Source: JAAYBY01 sp964654125 (GTDB lineage Bacteria > Bacillota > Clostridia > Saccharofermentanales > UBA5734). Taken from it: a stretch of 15,821 nt of DNA. The translations under genes and the position numbers were made by a program. This document shows, piece by piece, positions 7,547 through 14,759 of this stretch. Positions within the stretch are counted from its first letter, which is position 1; the number at the start of each line of letters is the position of its first letter. The stretch lies in NCBI GenBank assembly GCA_964654125.1, contig CAZZGG010000059.1:1-15821 (forward strand). Direction: 5' to 3'. Under the pieces are notes generated by a model. It saw nothing but the letters and a program-made list of their open reading frames with translations. It had not been told where the DNA came from and searched no databases.

Positions 7547-8653
7547 ATGACAGAACGTGAACGACTGCTTTTAGTCCTGGCCGGTCAAACACCTGACCGG
7601 GTCCCCTGGTTTGCCGACCTGGGCCACTGGCAGCGGGCAGAATCCGGCCAGATGTGGAACCTGTTCGAGATCAATAACGCCAGTCCAGAGATGCTTGCCC
7701 TCCACCGTGAGGTTAAAGCAGGCTGGTATATTGAAGTGGGTAGCCTGCATACTGAAAGTTATGCTGGGGTGGAAAGAGAAAGAAAGCTCGCAGGAGATCT
7801 GGCTGTTGAGCACTACCATACAGCGATCGGCTCGCTGAAGATGGTGCGACGCTGGAACCAGGTCAGCTCTTCCTGGGATATTGTCAAGCATCTGGTGGAA
7901 GATCCGGCTGATCTGAAAATCCTCACCTATGCCACAGCCAGGAAAAGCTTCCAACCACTTTATGAACGCTGGCAGGAGCTGGAAGATCTAGCTGGTGACA
8001 TTGGCCTGGGCTTTCCCAGTCTAGGTTATACAGGCCTGGGATCTTTGATATCCTACTATATGGGCGTCATGCCAACTATTTATGCTATTGCAGATGAACC
8101 GGAGCTGGTTGACCAGTATATCCGGACCTACAATGAAAAGCATCTGGAACTAGCCCGGCTCTACTCTAAATCACCGGCACCACACCTTATTTTTACGGAC
8201 AATCTGTCCAGTGATGTCCAGTCACCTGACTTGTTCAAACATTATAGTTTTAGCCACTACAAGGCACTGGCCGATTGTTTTCATGCAGCAGGCAAGACAG
8301 TCTCTGCCCATATTGATGGTCGCTTGCACGGTCTTTTGGGCTTGCTGGCCCAGGCTGGTATTGATGTGGCTGATGCCTGTACACCAGTTCCCAATGGTGA
8401 TCTGACCCCGGAGCAGATGCGTAAACAGGCCGGAAAGGATATGATCTTGATGGGCGGGGTATCACCAGGCATGTGGCTGCCCCAGACCCCGGAACATGTT
8501 TTTATTGAACATGTGCGCAGCTGGCTTGACTTGCGCCTGCATTCGAGCCGTTTAGTCCAGTCAGCCGGAGACCAGGTGCCGCCAGGCACCAAACTGGAAC
8601 GGATCAAACTAATGGCTGATTTAGTAGATGAATATGGCCGCTATCCGGCCTGA
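7547..8653 (+). CDS. Uroporphyrinogen decarboxylase superfamily protein (probably not haem synthesis)
   Basis: Predicted 368-residue TIM-barrel protein of the URO-D superfamily, which includes HemE and the cobalamin/coenzyme-M methyltransferases MtaA, MtbA and CmuA. The N-terminus MTERERLLLVLAGQTPDRVPW is typical, as are the central LGYTGLGSLISYYMG and the SAHIDGRLHGLL block. His255 (in HID) and Cys278 (in DACTP) occupy the region where methyltransferase members bind zinc with a His-x-Cys...Cys pattern; here the first Cys is Asp. A TTG at 7544 is in frame directly before ATG 7547; GAGGGA at 7534-7539 fits ATG with 7 nt. No corrinoid protein or haem gene is nearby, so haem synthesis is unlikely. 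In this operon a role in handling a methylated or carboxylated sugar derivative is only a guess. Confidence 0.85.
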   Translation: MTERERLLLVLAGQTPDRVPWFADLGHWQRAESGQMWNLFEINNASPEMLALHREVKAGWYIEVGSLHTESYAGVERERKLAGDLAVEHYHTAIGSLKMVRRWNQVSSSWDIVKHLVEDPADLKILTYATARKSFQPLYERWQELEDLAGDIGLGFPSLGYTGLGSLISYYMGVMPTIYAIADEPELVDQYIRTYNEKHLELARLYSKSPAPHLIFTDNLSSDVQSPDLFKHYSFSHYKALADCFHAAGKTVSAHIDGRLHGLLGLLAQAGIDVADACTPVPNGDLTPEQMRKQAGKDMILMGGVSPGMWLPQTPEHVFIEHVRSWLDLRLHSSRLVQSAGDQVPPGTKLERIKLMADLVDEYGRYPA

Positions 8654-8681
8654 ATAAGCTTATTGTGAGTGAAGGTCACAA
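8653..8681. promoter_or_regulatory. Operator-like dyads between URO-D-like gene and aldolase
   Basis: A perfect 12-nt palindrome AATAAGCTTATT (8653-8664) starts in the stop codon. It is overlapped at its end by TTGTGA-N7-TCACAA (8663-8668 with 8676-8681), a perfect 6-bp dyad resembling a CRP-type half-site pair but with a 7-nt instead of 6-nt spacer. AGGAGG of the next gene begins at 8686, so a bound protein or a formed stem could affect expression of the aldolase unit. No good -35/-10 pair was recognised next to it. Function is inferred only. Confidence 0.35.
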
Positions 8682-8700
8682 AACTAGGAGGAAGTAATAG

Positions 8701-9498
8701 ATGAATATGCGCGAGAGCAAAGTCCTGAACTTGTTGCGGGCCGGCCAGACGGCCTGTGCCATCAAACTCAACCTGGCTGATTCCAGAGCAGTCGAGATAG
8801 CCGGCATAGCCGGGTTTGACTGTGTCTGGACTGATATGGAGCATGTGCCCAATGATCTTTCCCAGGTCGAGAAGCAAATCTTGGCTGCCAAGGCATACGG
8901 GATGGACAGCCTGGTCAGGGTGCCGCGGGGCAGCTACAGCTCCTTGGTCTGGCCGCTGGAGATGGATGCAACAGGGATCATGGTGCCGCATATCATGAGC
9001 CTGGCCGATGCCCGCCAGGTGGTTCACCAGACCCGTTTTCATCCAGTGGGCCGGCGCCCGGTTGATGGCGGTAACGCTGATGGGGGCTTTTGCGCTGTTG
9101 ATTTTCTGGACTACTTAACCCAGGCCAATGAAAATCGTTTTGTCATAGTCCAGATTGAGGACCCGGAACCCCTGGAAGACTTAGAAGAGATAGCAGCCCT
9201 GCCTGGGATAGATATTCTCTTTTTCGGCCCGGGTGACTTTTCCCATGGGATCGGTCATCCTGGTGAATTCAGTCACCCCAGGCTTCTCAAGGCCAGGGAA
9301 GATGTCGCCAAAGCAGCTATCCGCCACGGTAAATTTGCCGGCACAGTTGGTGGGCCGGCCAATATTGCTGAGTTGGTGGACCTGGGCTACCGCTTCATCA
9401 GCATCGGCGCTGACGTGGTCGGCCTGAGCCAGTATTTCAGCGGACTTATGGCTGCTTATAGAGATAGTGTGCCGACAAAGATTGGCTACTACAAGTAA
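8701..9498 (+). CDS. HpcH/HpaI-family class II pyruvate aldolase
   Basis: Protein of 265 residues, close to the usual 250-267, of the HpcH/HpaI aldolase/citrate lyase family. Members reversibly split 2-keto-3-deoxy sugar acids or 4-hydroxy-2-oxo acids into pyruvate and an aldehyde, using a divalent metal. The key residues are in place: His48 (WTDMEH), Arg73 (LVRVPRG), Glu153 in QIEDPE and Asp179 in FGPGDFS. The last two are the expected metal ligands, and their spacing agrees with what I recall for GarL and YfaU. ATG 8701 has AGGAGG at 8686-8691; a second ATG at 8707 is possible but less well spaced. The protein is likely cytoplasmic. It lies 17 nt before an aldo/keto reductase and 47 nt after the URO-D-like gene, suggesting it cleaves a sugar acid formed by the neighbouring enzymes. 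The exact substrate cannot be told from sequence. Confidence 0.92.
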   Translation: MNMRESKVLNLLRAGQTACAIKLNLADSRAVEIAGIAGFDCVWTDMEHVPNDLSQVEKQILAAKAYGMDSLVRVPRGSYSSLVWPLEMDATGIMVPHIMSLADARQVVHQTRFHPVGRRPVDGGNADGGFCAVDFLDYLTQANENRFVIVQIEDPEPLEDLEEIAALPGIDILFFGPGDFSHGIGHPGEFSHPRLLKAREDVAKAAIRHGKFAGTVGGPANIAELVDLGYRFISIGADVVGLSQYFSGLMAAYRDSVPTKIGYYK

Positions 9499-9515
9499 TC
9501 GGCTGAGGTGAGCTT

Positions 9516-10316
9516 ATGGAATACATCAGCCAGCAAGGCTTTGATTTACCGCGTTTCACCCTGGGCACAGTCCAGCTGGGCCTGGATTATGGCATAGCCA
9601 ACCAGGCTGGCCGGCCTGATCTGGAAAAAAGNNNNNNNNNNNNNNNNNNNNNNNNNNNNNNNNNNNNNNNNNNNNNNNNNNNNNNNNNNNNNNNNNNNNN
9701 NNNNNNNNNNNNNNNNNNNNNNNNNNNNNNNTGTGCCAAAATACCGATTTACCTGCTCCACCAGGCCCAAGACCTGCATAAATACGGCCAGCAACTGGTT
9801 GATGTGCTGGAAAATCTGGTCGCACGCGGCCTGATCGGCCTGCCTGGTGTCTCAGTTTATACGGGAGCAGACCTGGACAAGATGCTGCAATATGATCTTT
9901 TCCGGGCCTGCCAGATCCCCATTAATATCCTGGACCAGCGCCTGATCCGCTCAGGCCACCTGACCAGGCTGGCCCAGCAGGATATTATCGTGTTTGCCCG
10001 TAGTGTTTTCCTGCAGGGTCTTTTCTTTAAAGATCCGGCCAGCCTGCCAGAGAACCTGGCAGCTGCAGCGCCTTATCTGGCCAGGCTGAGAGTTCTAGCC
10101 GGGCGAGAAAAAATCAGTCTGGCCCAACTGGCCATCTCCTTTGTGCGTGACCTAACAGGAATCTCCAGCCTGGTTATCGGGGCGGAGAGCAAAGCACAGG
10201 TAGAAGAAAATGCTAGGCTTTGTGCTGGTCCGGCCTTATCTGCTGCTGTGCGCAAGGCGGCAGCAGCAGATTTTAAAGACCTGCCTGAGCTAGTGCTTAA
10301 TCCGGCCCTTTGGTGA
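9516..10316 (+). CDS. Aldo/keto reductase (internal part lost in gap)
   Basis: NAD(P)H-dependent aldo/keto reductase family TIM barrel. Before the gap the sequence has FTLGTVQLGLDYGIAN, a typical first strand of this family. After it come IPIYLLHQAQDL with the His expected in the catalytic tetrad (codon at 9759), GLPGVSVYTGADL, and near the end SLAQLAISFVRD...ISSLVIGAES, the nucleotide-binding motif region. The 100-N gap (9632-9731) removes the segment carrying the catalytic Asp, Tyr and Lys. Relatives have about 70-75 residues there, while only about 33 codons are represented, so the gap is probably longer than drawn; the frame is nevertheless kept. ATG 9516 is preceded by GAGGTG at 9505-9510. 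The same LGTxQxGLxYGI subtype is common in polysaccharide and sugar-acid loci. It is 16 nt from the aminotransferase, suggesting successive steps. Confidence 0.88.
   Translation: MEYISQQGFDLPRFTLGTVQLGLDYGIANQAGRPDLEKXXXXXXXXXXXXXXXXXXXXXXXXXXXXXXXXXXCAKIPIYLLHQAQDLHKYGQQLVDVLENLVARGLIGLPGVSVYTGADLDKMLQYDLFRACQIPINILDQRLIRSGHLTRLAQQDIIVFARSVFLQGLFFKDPASLPENLAAAAPYLARLRVLAGREKISLAQLAISFVRDLTGISSLVIGAESKAQVEENARLCAGPALSAAVRKAAAADFKDLPELVLNPALW
9632..9731. other. Assembly gap, 100 N (length arbitrary)
   Basis: Run of 100 N inside the aldo/keto reductase gene. Both flanks belong to the same protein family and lie in the right order and frame, so the join is probably correct. The missing piece is likely about 200-230 bases by comparison with usual family length (inference). 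Confidence 0.98.
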
Positions 10317-10332
10317 GTAAGGAGCTACTTTC

Positions 10333-11652
10333 ATGACAAAAACACAAGCGCTATACCGTCACGCCAAAAGCCGCATGCCAGGCGGTGTCCAGCTTTTAAG
10401 TAAAAGACCGGAGCAGTTTGCGCCGGACCAGTGGCCAGCTTATTTTGCCAGGGCTAAGGGCTGTGAAGTCTGGGACCTGGATGATAAGCACTACTATGAT
10501 ATGACAACCAACGGAGTGGGCTCATGCCTTTTGGGTTATGCTGATCCAGATGTCTCAGCTGCTGTCATCCAGCGGATAGAAAACGGGTCAATGTCGACCC
10601 TGAATGCTCCCGAGGAAGTGGCCCTGGCTGATAAACTTTGCCAGATCCACCCCTGGGCAGACCAGGTCCGCCTGGCCAGAACCGGCGGCGAGATCTGCGC
10701 GATCGCAGTCAGGATAGCCCGGGCCACAACAGGCCGGGATGTGGTAGCCATCTGTGGTTACCATGGTTGGAGCGACTGGTATCTGGCTGCCAACCTGGCT
10801 GATGGTGACCGCCTGGACGGCCAGCTACTACCAGGACTCTTGCCGGCCGGTGTACCCCAGGGCTTGCGTGAGACGGCCCTGACTTTCCATTTTCAAAATA
10901 AGGCAGAATTTGATGAGATCATCGCTGGCTACGGTCCGCGCCTGGCCTGTGTCATCATGGAGCCGGTGCGCAATCATCTGCCGACTGATGGTTTCCTCAG
11001 CTATGTCAAAGAAAAGATCCACTCTGTGGGAGGTCTTTTGATTTTTGACGAGATCACGATTGGCTGGCGCCTGGGGCCAGGCGGTGCCCATCTACTGCTT
11101 GATGTCACGCCTGACCTGGCTGTCTTTGCCAAGGCCCTGGGCAACGGTCATCCGATCGCAGCTGTCCTGGGTAGCAAAGCAGCCATGGCAGGTGCACATG
11201 ATTCTTTTATTTCCAGCACCTACTGGACTGAATCGGTTGGTCCGACCGCAGCGCTGGCTGTGCTGGAAAAAATTGAAAAAACAAAGGTCTGGCAGCATGT
11301 GGCTGCAGTTGGCCGCACGGTCAGCCAGGACTGGCAGGAACTGGCCCAAAAGCATGGCCTGCCCTTAAAGACAGGTGGCCTGCCCTGCCTGGCCAACTTT
11401 TCTTTCACCAAGTATCCTTTGGAACTAAAGACCCTATATACAGTCCTGATGTTGCAGGAAGGCTTTTTAGCCACAACTGCGCTTTACCCGACCCTGGCCC
11501 ATACAGAGACTGTTTTACAGCTGCACCGGGAGGCACTGGATAAGGTGTTTTTAAAGATAAGTAGGATCTTGGCCCGGAACAGTCGGGAGGCGATCCTGGA
11601 GGCGATTGGCGGTCCGGTTTGCCAGGCCGGCTTTGGCCGGCTGGTCACATGA
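10333..11652 (+). CDS. Class III PLP-dependent aminotransferase, glutamate-1-semialdehyde aminomutase-like
   Basis: Protein of 439 residues of the class III aminotransferase fold (subgroup nearest to HemL). Lys267 in FAKALGNGHP is the predicted PLP Schiff-base lysine and Asp239 in IFDEITIGWR the residue pairing with the pyridine nitrogen. The phosphate/substrate region TGGEICAIAVRIARA replaces the common SGTEA motif, and YHGWSDWYLA matches the HG(W/Y) aromatic motif that stacks on PLP. ATG 10333 has TAAGGAG at 10318-10324. A haem role is unlikely: no other hem gene is present, and the context is sugar catabolism. HemL-like proteins of this kind also occur beside aldo/keto reductases in surface-sugar loci, so the partner is probably a keto or amino sugar derivative (inference). 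The stop is followed after 10 nt by the next start. Confidence 0.9.
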   Translation: MTKTQALYRHAKSRMPGGVQLLSKRPEQFAPDQWPAYFARAKGCEVWDLDDKHYYDMTTNGVGSCLLGYADPDVSAAVIQRIENGSMSTLNAPEEVALADKLCQIHPWADQVRLARTGGEICAIAVRIARATTGRDVVAICGYHGWSDWYLAANLADGDRLDGQLLPGLLPAGVPQGLRETALTFHFQNKAEFDEIIAGYGPRLACVIMEPVRNHLPTDGFLSYVKEKIHSVGGLLIFDEITIGWRLGPGGAHLLLDVTPDLAVFAKALGNGHPIAAVLGSKAAMAGAHDSFISSTYWTESVGPTAALAVLEKIEKTKVWQHVAAVGRTVSQDWQELAQKHGLPLKTGGLPCLANFSFTKYPLELKTLYTVLMLQEGFLATTALYPTLAHTETVLQLHREALDKVFLKISRILARNSREAILEAIGGPVCQAGFGRLVT

Positions 11653-11662
11653 GGAGGCTTTA

Positions 11663-12664
11663 ATGGAACAATATCTGGCAATAGACAACTATTGTGGCTG
11701 GCCCAATCTCACCAAGCGGCCTGATGGCCAGATCATCATGACTGTCTATAACCAGCCTGTCCACAGTGACTGGGAAGGTGAGGTTGAATCTTTTGTCAGC
11801 CGGGATGAAGGCTGGACCTGGAGCTACCAGGGGACTCCAGTCCGGCATGAACCTGGCAAAAACAGGATGAATGTGGCTTGCGGTAATGCCTTTAGTGGCG
11901 ACTATCTAGCTCTTGTCAGTGGCTGGGATAATTGTCAAAAAGCCGGACTGAAGAACAGCCTAGCCTTAAAGGAGAGAAATATCCTGGAAACTGCAGTTTG
12001 CCGTTCCCAAGATGGTGGCAAAACCTTTGCTGTCCAGCCTCTGGCCTACAATCCGCCTCTGGAAAAAAGCCACATCCTGCCTTTTGGCAACCTGGTCCAG
12101 CTGCCGGATGGGCGGCTGCTTTGTCCATTTTTAAGTTTTCGCCACCAGGAAGATCCCCTGACTGGCAAGGCCTATGTGCTTTTCAGCCAGGATGATGGCC
12201 AGAGCTGGCAGGATGCCCGGCCAGTAGCCCAAAATCGCTTTAATGAGATTTATGTCCTGGCCACAGGAGAAAATAATCTGCTGGCTGCCGTGCGCACCCT
12301 GGACAAGGGTTCCCGGCTGGAGCTGTTTCGGAGCACTGATCTGGGCCAAAGCTGGCAGCCTACTGATGTTTTGACCGCAGGAGGCATGCATCCGGCCCAT
12401 CTTTTGCTTTTGCAGTCAGGCGCGGTTTTATTGACCTTTGGGATCCGCTTTAAAGGTTTTTATGGCCTGGGCTGTATGCTGAGCCTGGACCAGGGCCAAA
12501 GTTGGACAGTGCCACGTGTCTTGACAGAGTTTGCCGGAGCAACAGATGGCGGTTATCCCGCCAGCCTGGAGCTGGCTGACGGCAGGATCCTGACGGCCTA
12601 TTATGCCAATAATGCTGCCGGCCATAACCGCTACCATGTCGGTGTGCTGCGCTGGCGCTTATAA
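11663..12664 (+). CDS. Sialidase-like Asp-box (BNR) beta-propeller protein, complete
   Basis: Complete 333-residue member of the same subgroup as the gene fragment at 2753. Five Asp boxes are evenly placed at residues 46 (SRDEGWTW), 115 (SQDGGKTF), 175 (SQDDGQSW), 224 (STDLGQSW) and 274 (SLDQGQSW), giving a propeller of about six blades. The frame is open to a TTG at 11606 inside the aminotransferase gene. ATG 11663 with GAGGAGG at 11651-11657 is clearly the real start, and it aligns with the paralogue. The N-terminus MEQYLAIDNYCGWPNL lacks a signal peptide and an FRIP motif. Conserved polar patches shared by the pair (KNRMNVA/QNRMNVA, HNRYH, DGGYPAS/DCGYPAS) may form the active or binding site. 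It is placed between the aminotransferase and the amidohydrolase and belongs to the same transcript. Activity is not known. Confidence 0.9.
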   Translation: MEQYLAIDNYCGWPNLTKRPDGQIIMTVYNQPVHSDWEGEVESFVSRDEGWTWSYQGTPVRHEPGKNRMNVACGNAFSGDYLALVSGWDNCQKAGLKNSLALKERNILETAVCRSQDGGKTFAVQPLAYNPPLEKSHILPFGNLVQLPDGRLLCPFLSFRHQEDPLTGKAYVLFSQDDGQSWQDARPVAQNRFNEIYVLATGENNLLAAVRTLDKGSRLELFRSTDLGQSWQPTDVLTAGGMHPAHLLLLQSGAVLLTFGIRFKGFYGLGCMLSLDQGQSWTVPRVLTEFAGATDGGYPASLELADGRILTAYYANNAAGHNRYHVGVLRWRL

Positions 12665-12682
12665 AGTAAGGGGAGAGACTCA

Positions 12683-13690
12683 GTGGAAAATTTTCAGCTT
12701 AATGCGACAGACAGGCGCCTGATTGAAAAACTGACTGAATTTATTCCGGATAAAATCTTTGATGCCCATGCACATCTTTATGAGGCTGACTTCTTGCCCA
12801 ACATGTACGACCCGGCCGGCAATATCTTTTGCCAGCCCAGGCTGGATCTGGCTGACTACAGTCTTTATCAGGCGCCGCTCTATGGCCGGGAAAAAACAAT
12901 CCGCCTCAACATTGTCACCACACCTGATGCAGCCATGGCTGAGCGTGAAAATGGCTTGCGGGCTAAATCCGTCCTCTATCTGGCCCGCTTGCTGGCAGAA
13001 AATCCGGACCATGTCGGGGAAGTCTTTGTTTTACCGGATGACACAGCAGCTGATCTGGCCAAGCTCCTGGTCCATCCCCGCATCAAAGGCTTCAAGTGCT
13101 ACCATCTGGTGGCTGCCCGCAAACCGACCTGGCAGGCGCACATCAAGGAATTTCTACCGGAAAGCGCCTGGCAAGTGGCTCACGAGCTGGGGCTTTGCCT
13201 GACCTTGCACATGGTGCGGGATAAGGCTTTGGCTGATCAAGCTAATCTGGCCTATATCAAGTTAATGGCAACTAGATTTCCTCAGGCAAAGCTGATTTTA
13301 GCTCATGCAGCCCGCGGCTTTGCTGCCTGGACAACCATTGAAAGTGTGGCTGAGCTGGCTGGTTTTGCGAATGTCTATTTTGATCTTTCAGCTGTCTGTG
13401 AACCAGCCCCGATCCTGGCTATCTTGAAACATTGTGGTTCTGGCAGGGTGCTTTGGGGCAGTGACTTTCCTGTTTCCATGGCCCGGGGCAAGGCACTGTC
13501 TTTAGGTGAGGGTTTTCTCTGGCTCTATCAGCAGGAACTCCAGGCTCTAACTACCCTGGATCCGCTCCAGCCCACCCTGGTCGGCTTGGAAAATCTCTTA
13601 GCTGTGCAGCAGGCTGCCCAATTGGCAGATCTTACTAGAAGTGCTGTGGCAGATATCTTTTATAATAACGCTGCAGCTGTTTTTGCATAA
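12683..13690 (+). CDS. Amidohydrolase_2-family metal-dependent hydrolase
   Basis: Predicted 335-residue TIM-barrel hydrolase of the amidohydrolase superfamily (PF04909-like). Metal-site residues are visible: His29 and His31 in DAHAHLY, His176 in LTLHMV, His208 in LAHAARGF and Asp261 in GSDFPVS. The family includes lactonases, decarboxylases and related C-C or C-O hydrolases, so it might open a sugar lactone or remove a carboxyl group from an intermediate (inference). The start is GTG 12683, backed by AAGGGGAG at 12668-12675; no better ATG is near. The C-terminal VGLENLLAVQQAA...VADIFYNNAAAVF pattern is typical of a subgroup found with sugar-catabolic genes. There is no signal peptide, so it is cytoplasmic. 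It lies 18 nt after the propeller gene and 48 nt before the aldolase. Confidence 0.88.
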   Translation: MENFQLNATDRRLIEKLTEFIPDKIFDAHAHLYEADFLPNMYDPAGNIFCQPRLDLADYSLYQAPLYGREKTIRLNIVTTPDAAMAERENGLRAKSVLYLARLLAENPDHVGEVFVLPDDTAADLAKLLVHPRIKGFKCYHLVAARKPTWQAHIKEFLPESAWQVAHELGLCLTLHMVRDKALADQANLAYIKLMATRFPQAKLILAHAARGFAAWTTIESVAELAGFANVYFDLSAVCEPAPILAILKHCGSGRVLWGSDFPVSMARGKALSLGEGFLWLYQQELQALTTLDPLQPTLVGLENLLAVQQAAQLADLTRSAVADIFYNNAAAVFA

Positions 13691-13738
13691 CACTAGAATA
13701 ACGGAAATTAGCTAAAGAACATAATATTGGAGGCTGGC

Positions 13739-14650
13739 ATGAGCAAAAGATACCCTAACACAATCCTGGCAACCGCTTGTATCCCCTGGGATGAGCAGTA
13801 TATGTTTTCGGAAAGTATATTTAAACGGACTTTAGATTTAATGCTGGCCCAGGGGCTGGACCATATTTATCTTTTTGGCACAGCCGGGGAAGGCTATGCT
13901 GTGACTGAGCAACAGTTTGGTCAGATCAGCACTTGTTTTGCCCGTTTTATGCTAGAACAGAAGGCCCGGCCCATGATCGGCCTGATCAGCCTTTCCCTGC
14001 CTAGTATGCAAGAAAGGCTGCGCTTTGCTTATGATCTGGGTGTGCGTGACTTCATGTTCGCCCTGCCAGCCTGGGGAGCTTTAGCGGATGATGAGCTGAT
14101 CTCTTTTTTCCAGCTGCTCTGTGATCCTTATCCTGATTGTTCTTTCCTCCATTACAACAATCCGCGTAGCAAAAGAGTCTTGACCATTCAGGAGTATGCG
14201 CAGTTAAGCGAGCGGATACCCAACCTGGCTGGTGCCAAGTATTCCACCAGTGATCCACAGATCTTGCGCCAGATGGCTGAGCTTGATTGTGGTCTGCAGT
14301 TTTTCATCACTGAAAATGGTTTTGCCACAGGCAGTCTCTTGGGTGAGTTTGCCCTGCTTTTATCGGTTGCCTCATCTAATATCAAAAGAGCCCGGCAATT
14401 TTATCAGGCGGGCCTGACCCGGGACAAAGATACGCTGCAAGGCATGCAGCTGGAGCTGGCCCGGATGGTTGAGAACTTGATCAGGGTAGTAGGCAGCAGG
14501 ATAGATGGTGCTTACGACAAAATATTTTCCAGATTGATCAATCCCGATTTTCCGCTGCGTCTGCTGCCGCCATATTATGGTGCAACTGAAGCTGCCTGCC
14601 AGGAATATCTGACCTTTTTACAAATAGAACTGCCGGATTGGCTGGCTTGA
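13739..14650 (+). CDS. Dihydrodipicolinate synthase / N-acetylneuraminate lyase family aldolase
   Basis: Protein of 303 residues of the class I DapA/NanA superfamily, which forms a Schiff base with pyruvate-type keto acids. Lys167 in GAKYST is the predicted Schiff-base lysine and Tyr139 in HYNNPRS the catalytic tyrosine. The pyruvate-carboxylate loop is GTAGE (residues 47-51), where DapA has GTTGE and NanA GSTGE, so the second hydroxyl residue is replaced by Ala49. That makes it a divergent lyase and argues against lysine biosynthesis. A TTG at 13727 is in frame, but it is part of the Shine-Dalgarno sequence TTGGAGG. ATG 13739, 5 nt after GGAGG, is preferred. The upstream 48-nt spacer is AT-rich and holds the 8-nt palindrome TTAGCTAA (13708-13715). 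As the second aldolase in the operon, it may cleave the released nonulosonic-like or 2-keto sugar acid (inference). Confidence 0.9.
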   Translation: MSKRYPNTILATACIPWDEQYMFSESIFKRTLDLMLAQGLDHIYLFGTAGEGYAVTEQQFGQISTCFARFMLEQKARPMIGLISLSLPSMQERLRFAYDLGVRDFMFALPAWGALADDELISFFQLLCDPYPDCSFLHYNNPRSKRVLTIQEYAQLSERIPNLAGAKYSTSDPQILRQMAELDCGLQFFITENGFATGSLLGEFALLLSVASSNIKRARQFYQAGLTRDKDTLQGMQLELARMVENLIRVVGSRIDGAYDKIFSRLINPDFPLRLLPPYYGATEAACQEYLTFLQIELPDWLA

Positions 14651-14681
14651 AGGCAGCTGCTTATCTGACAGCAAACTGCCT
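14651..14681 (+). other. Short stem-loop directly after the aldolase stop
   Basis: AGGCAG (14651-14656) pairs with CTGCCT (14676-14681), with an inner TGCT/AGCA (14658-14661 with 14670-14673). No T-run follows, so an intrinsic terminator is not supported. It may still mark the 3' end of the main transcript or protect it from decay. The rest of the 189-nt spacer has only weak GGCC repeats and the candidate promoter listed separately. Confidence 0.3.
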
Positions 14682-14759
14682 GGCTCAGGAATGACTACCG
14701 GCCGTCCAGGCCAGTTACTCACATCTGTCCGGGGCTTTCTTAAACTTGCTAAAATCATG

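Noticed and set aside
7581..7600. 7-bp perfect inverted repeat CCGGTCA-N6-TGACCGG near the start of the URO-D-like gene
   Set aside because: It lies in codons for the conserved family sequence AGQTPDRVP and is likely a by-product of coding.
11606..11662. N-terminal extension of the 11663 propeller from a TTG at 11606
   Set aside because: It overlaps the aminotransferase, has no Shine-Dalgarno box and no counterpart in the other propellers; ATG 11663 has a strong one.
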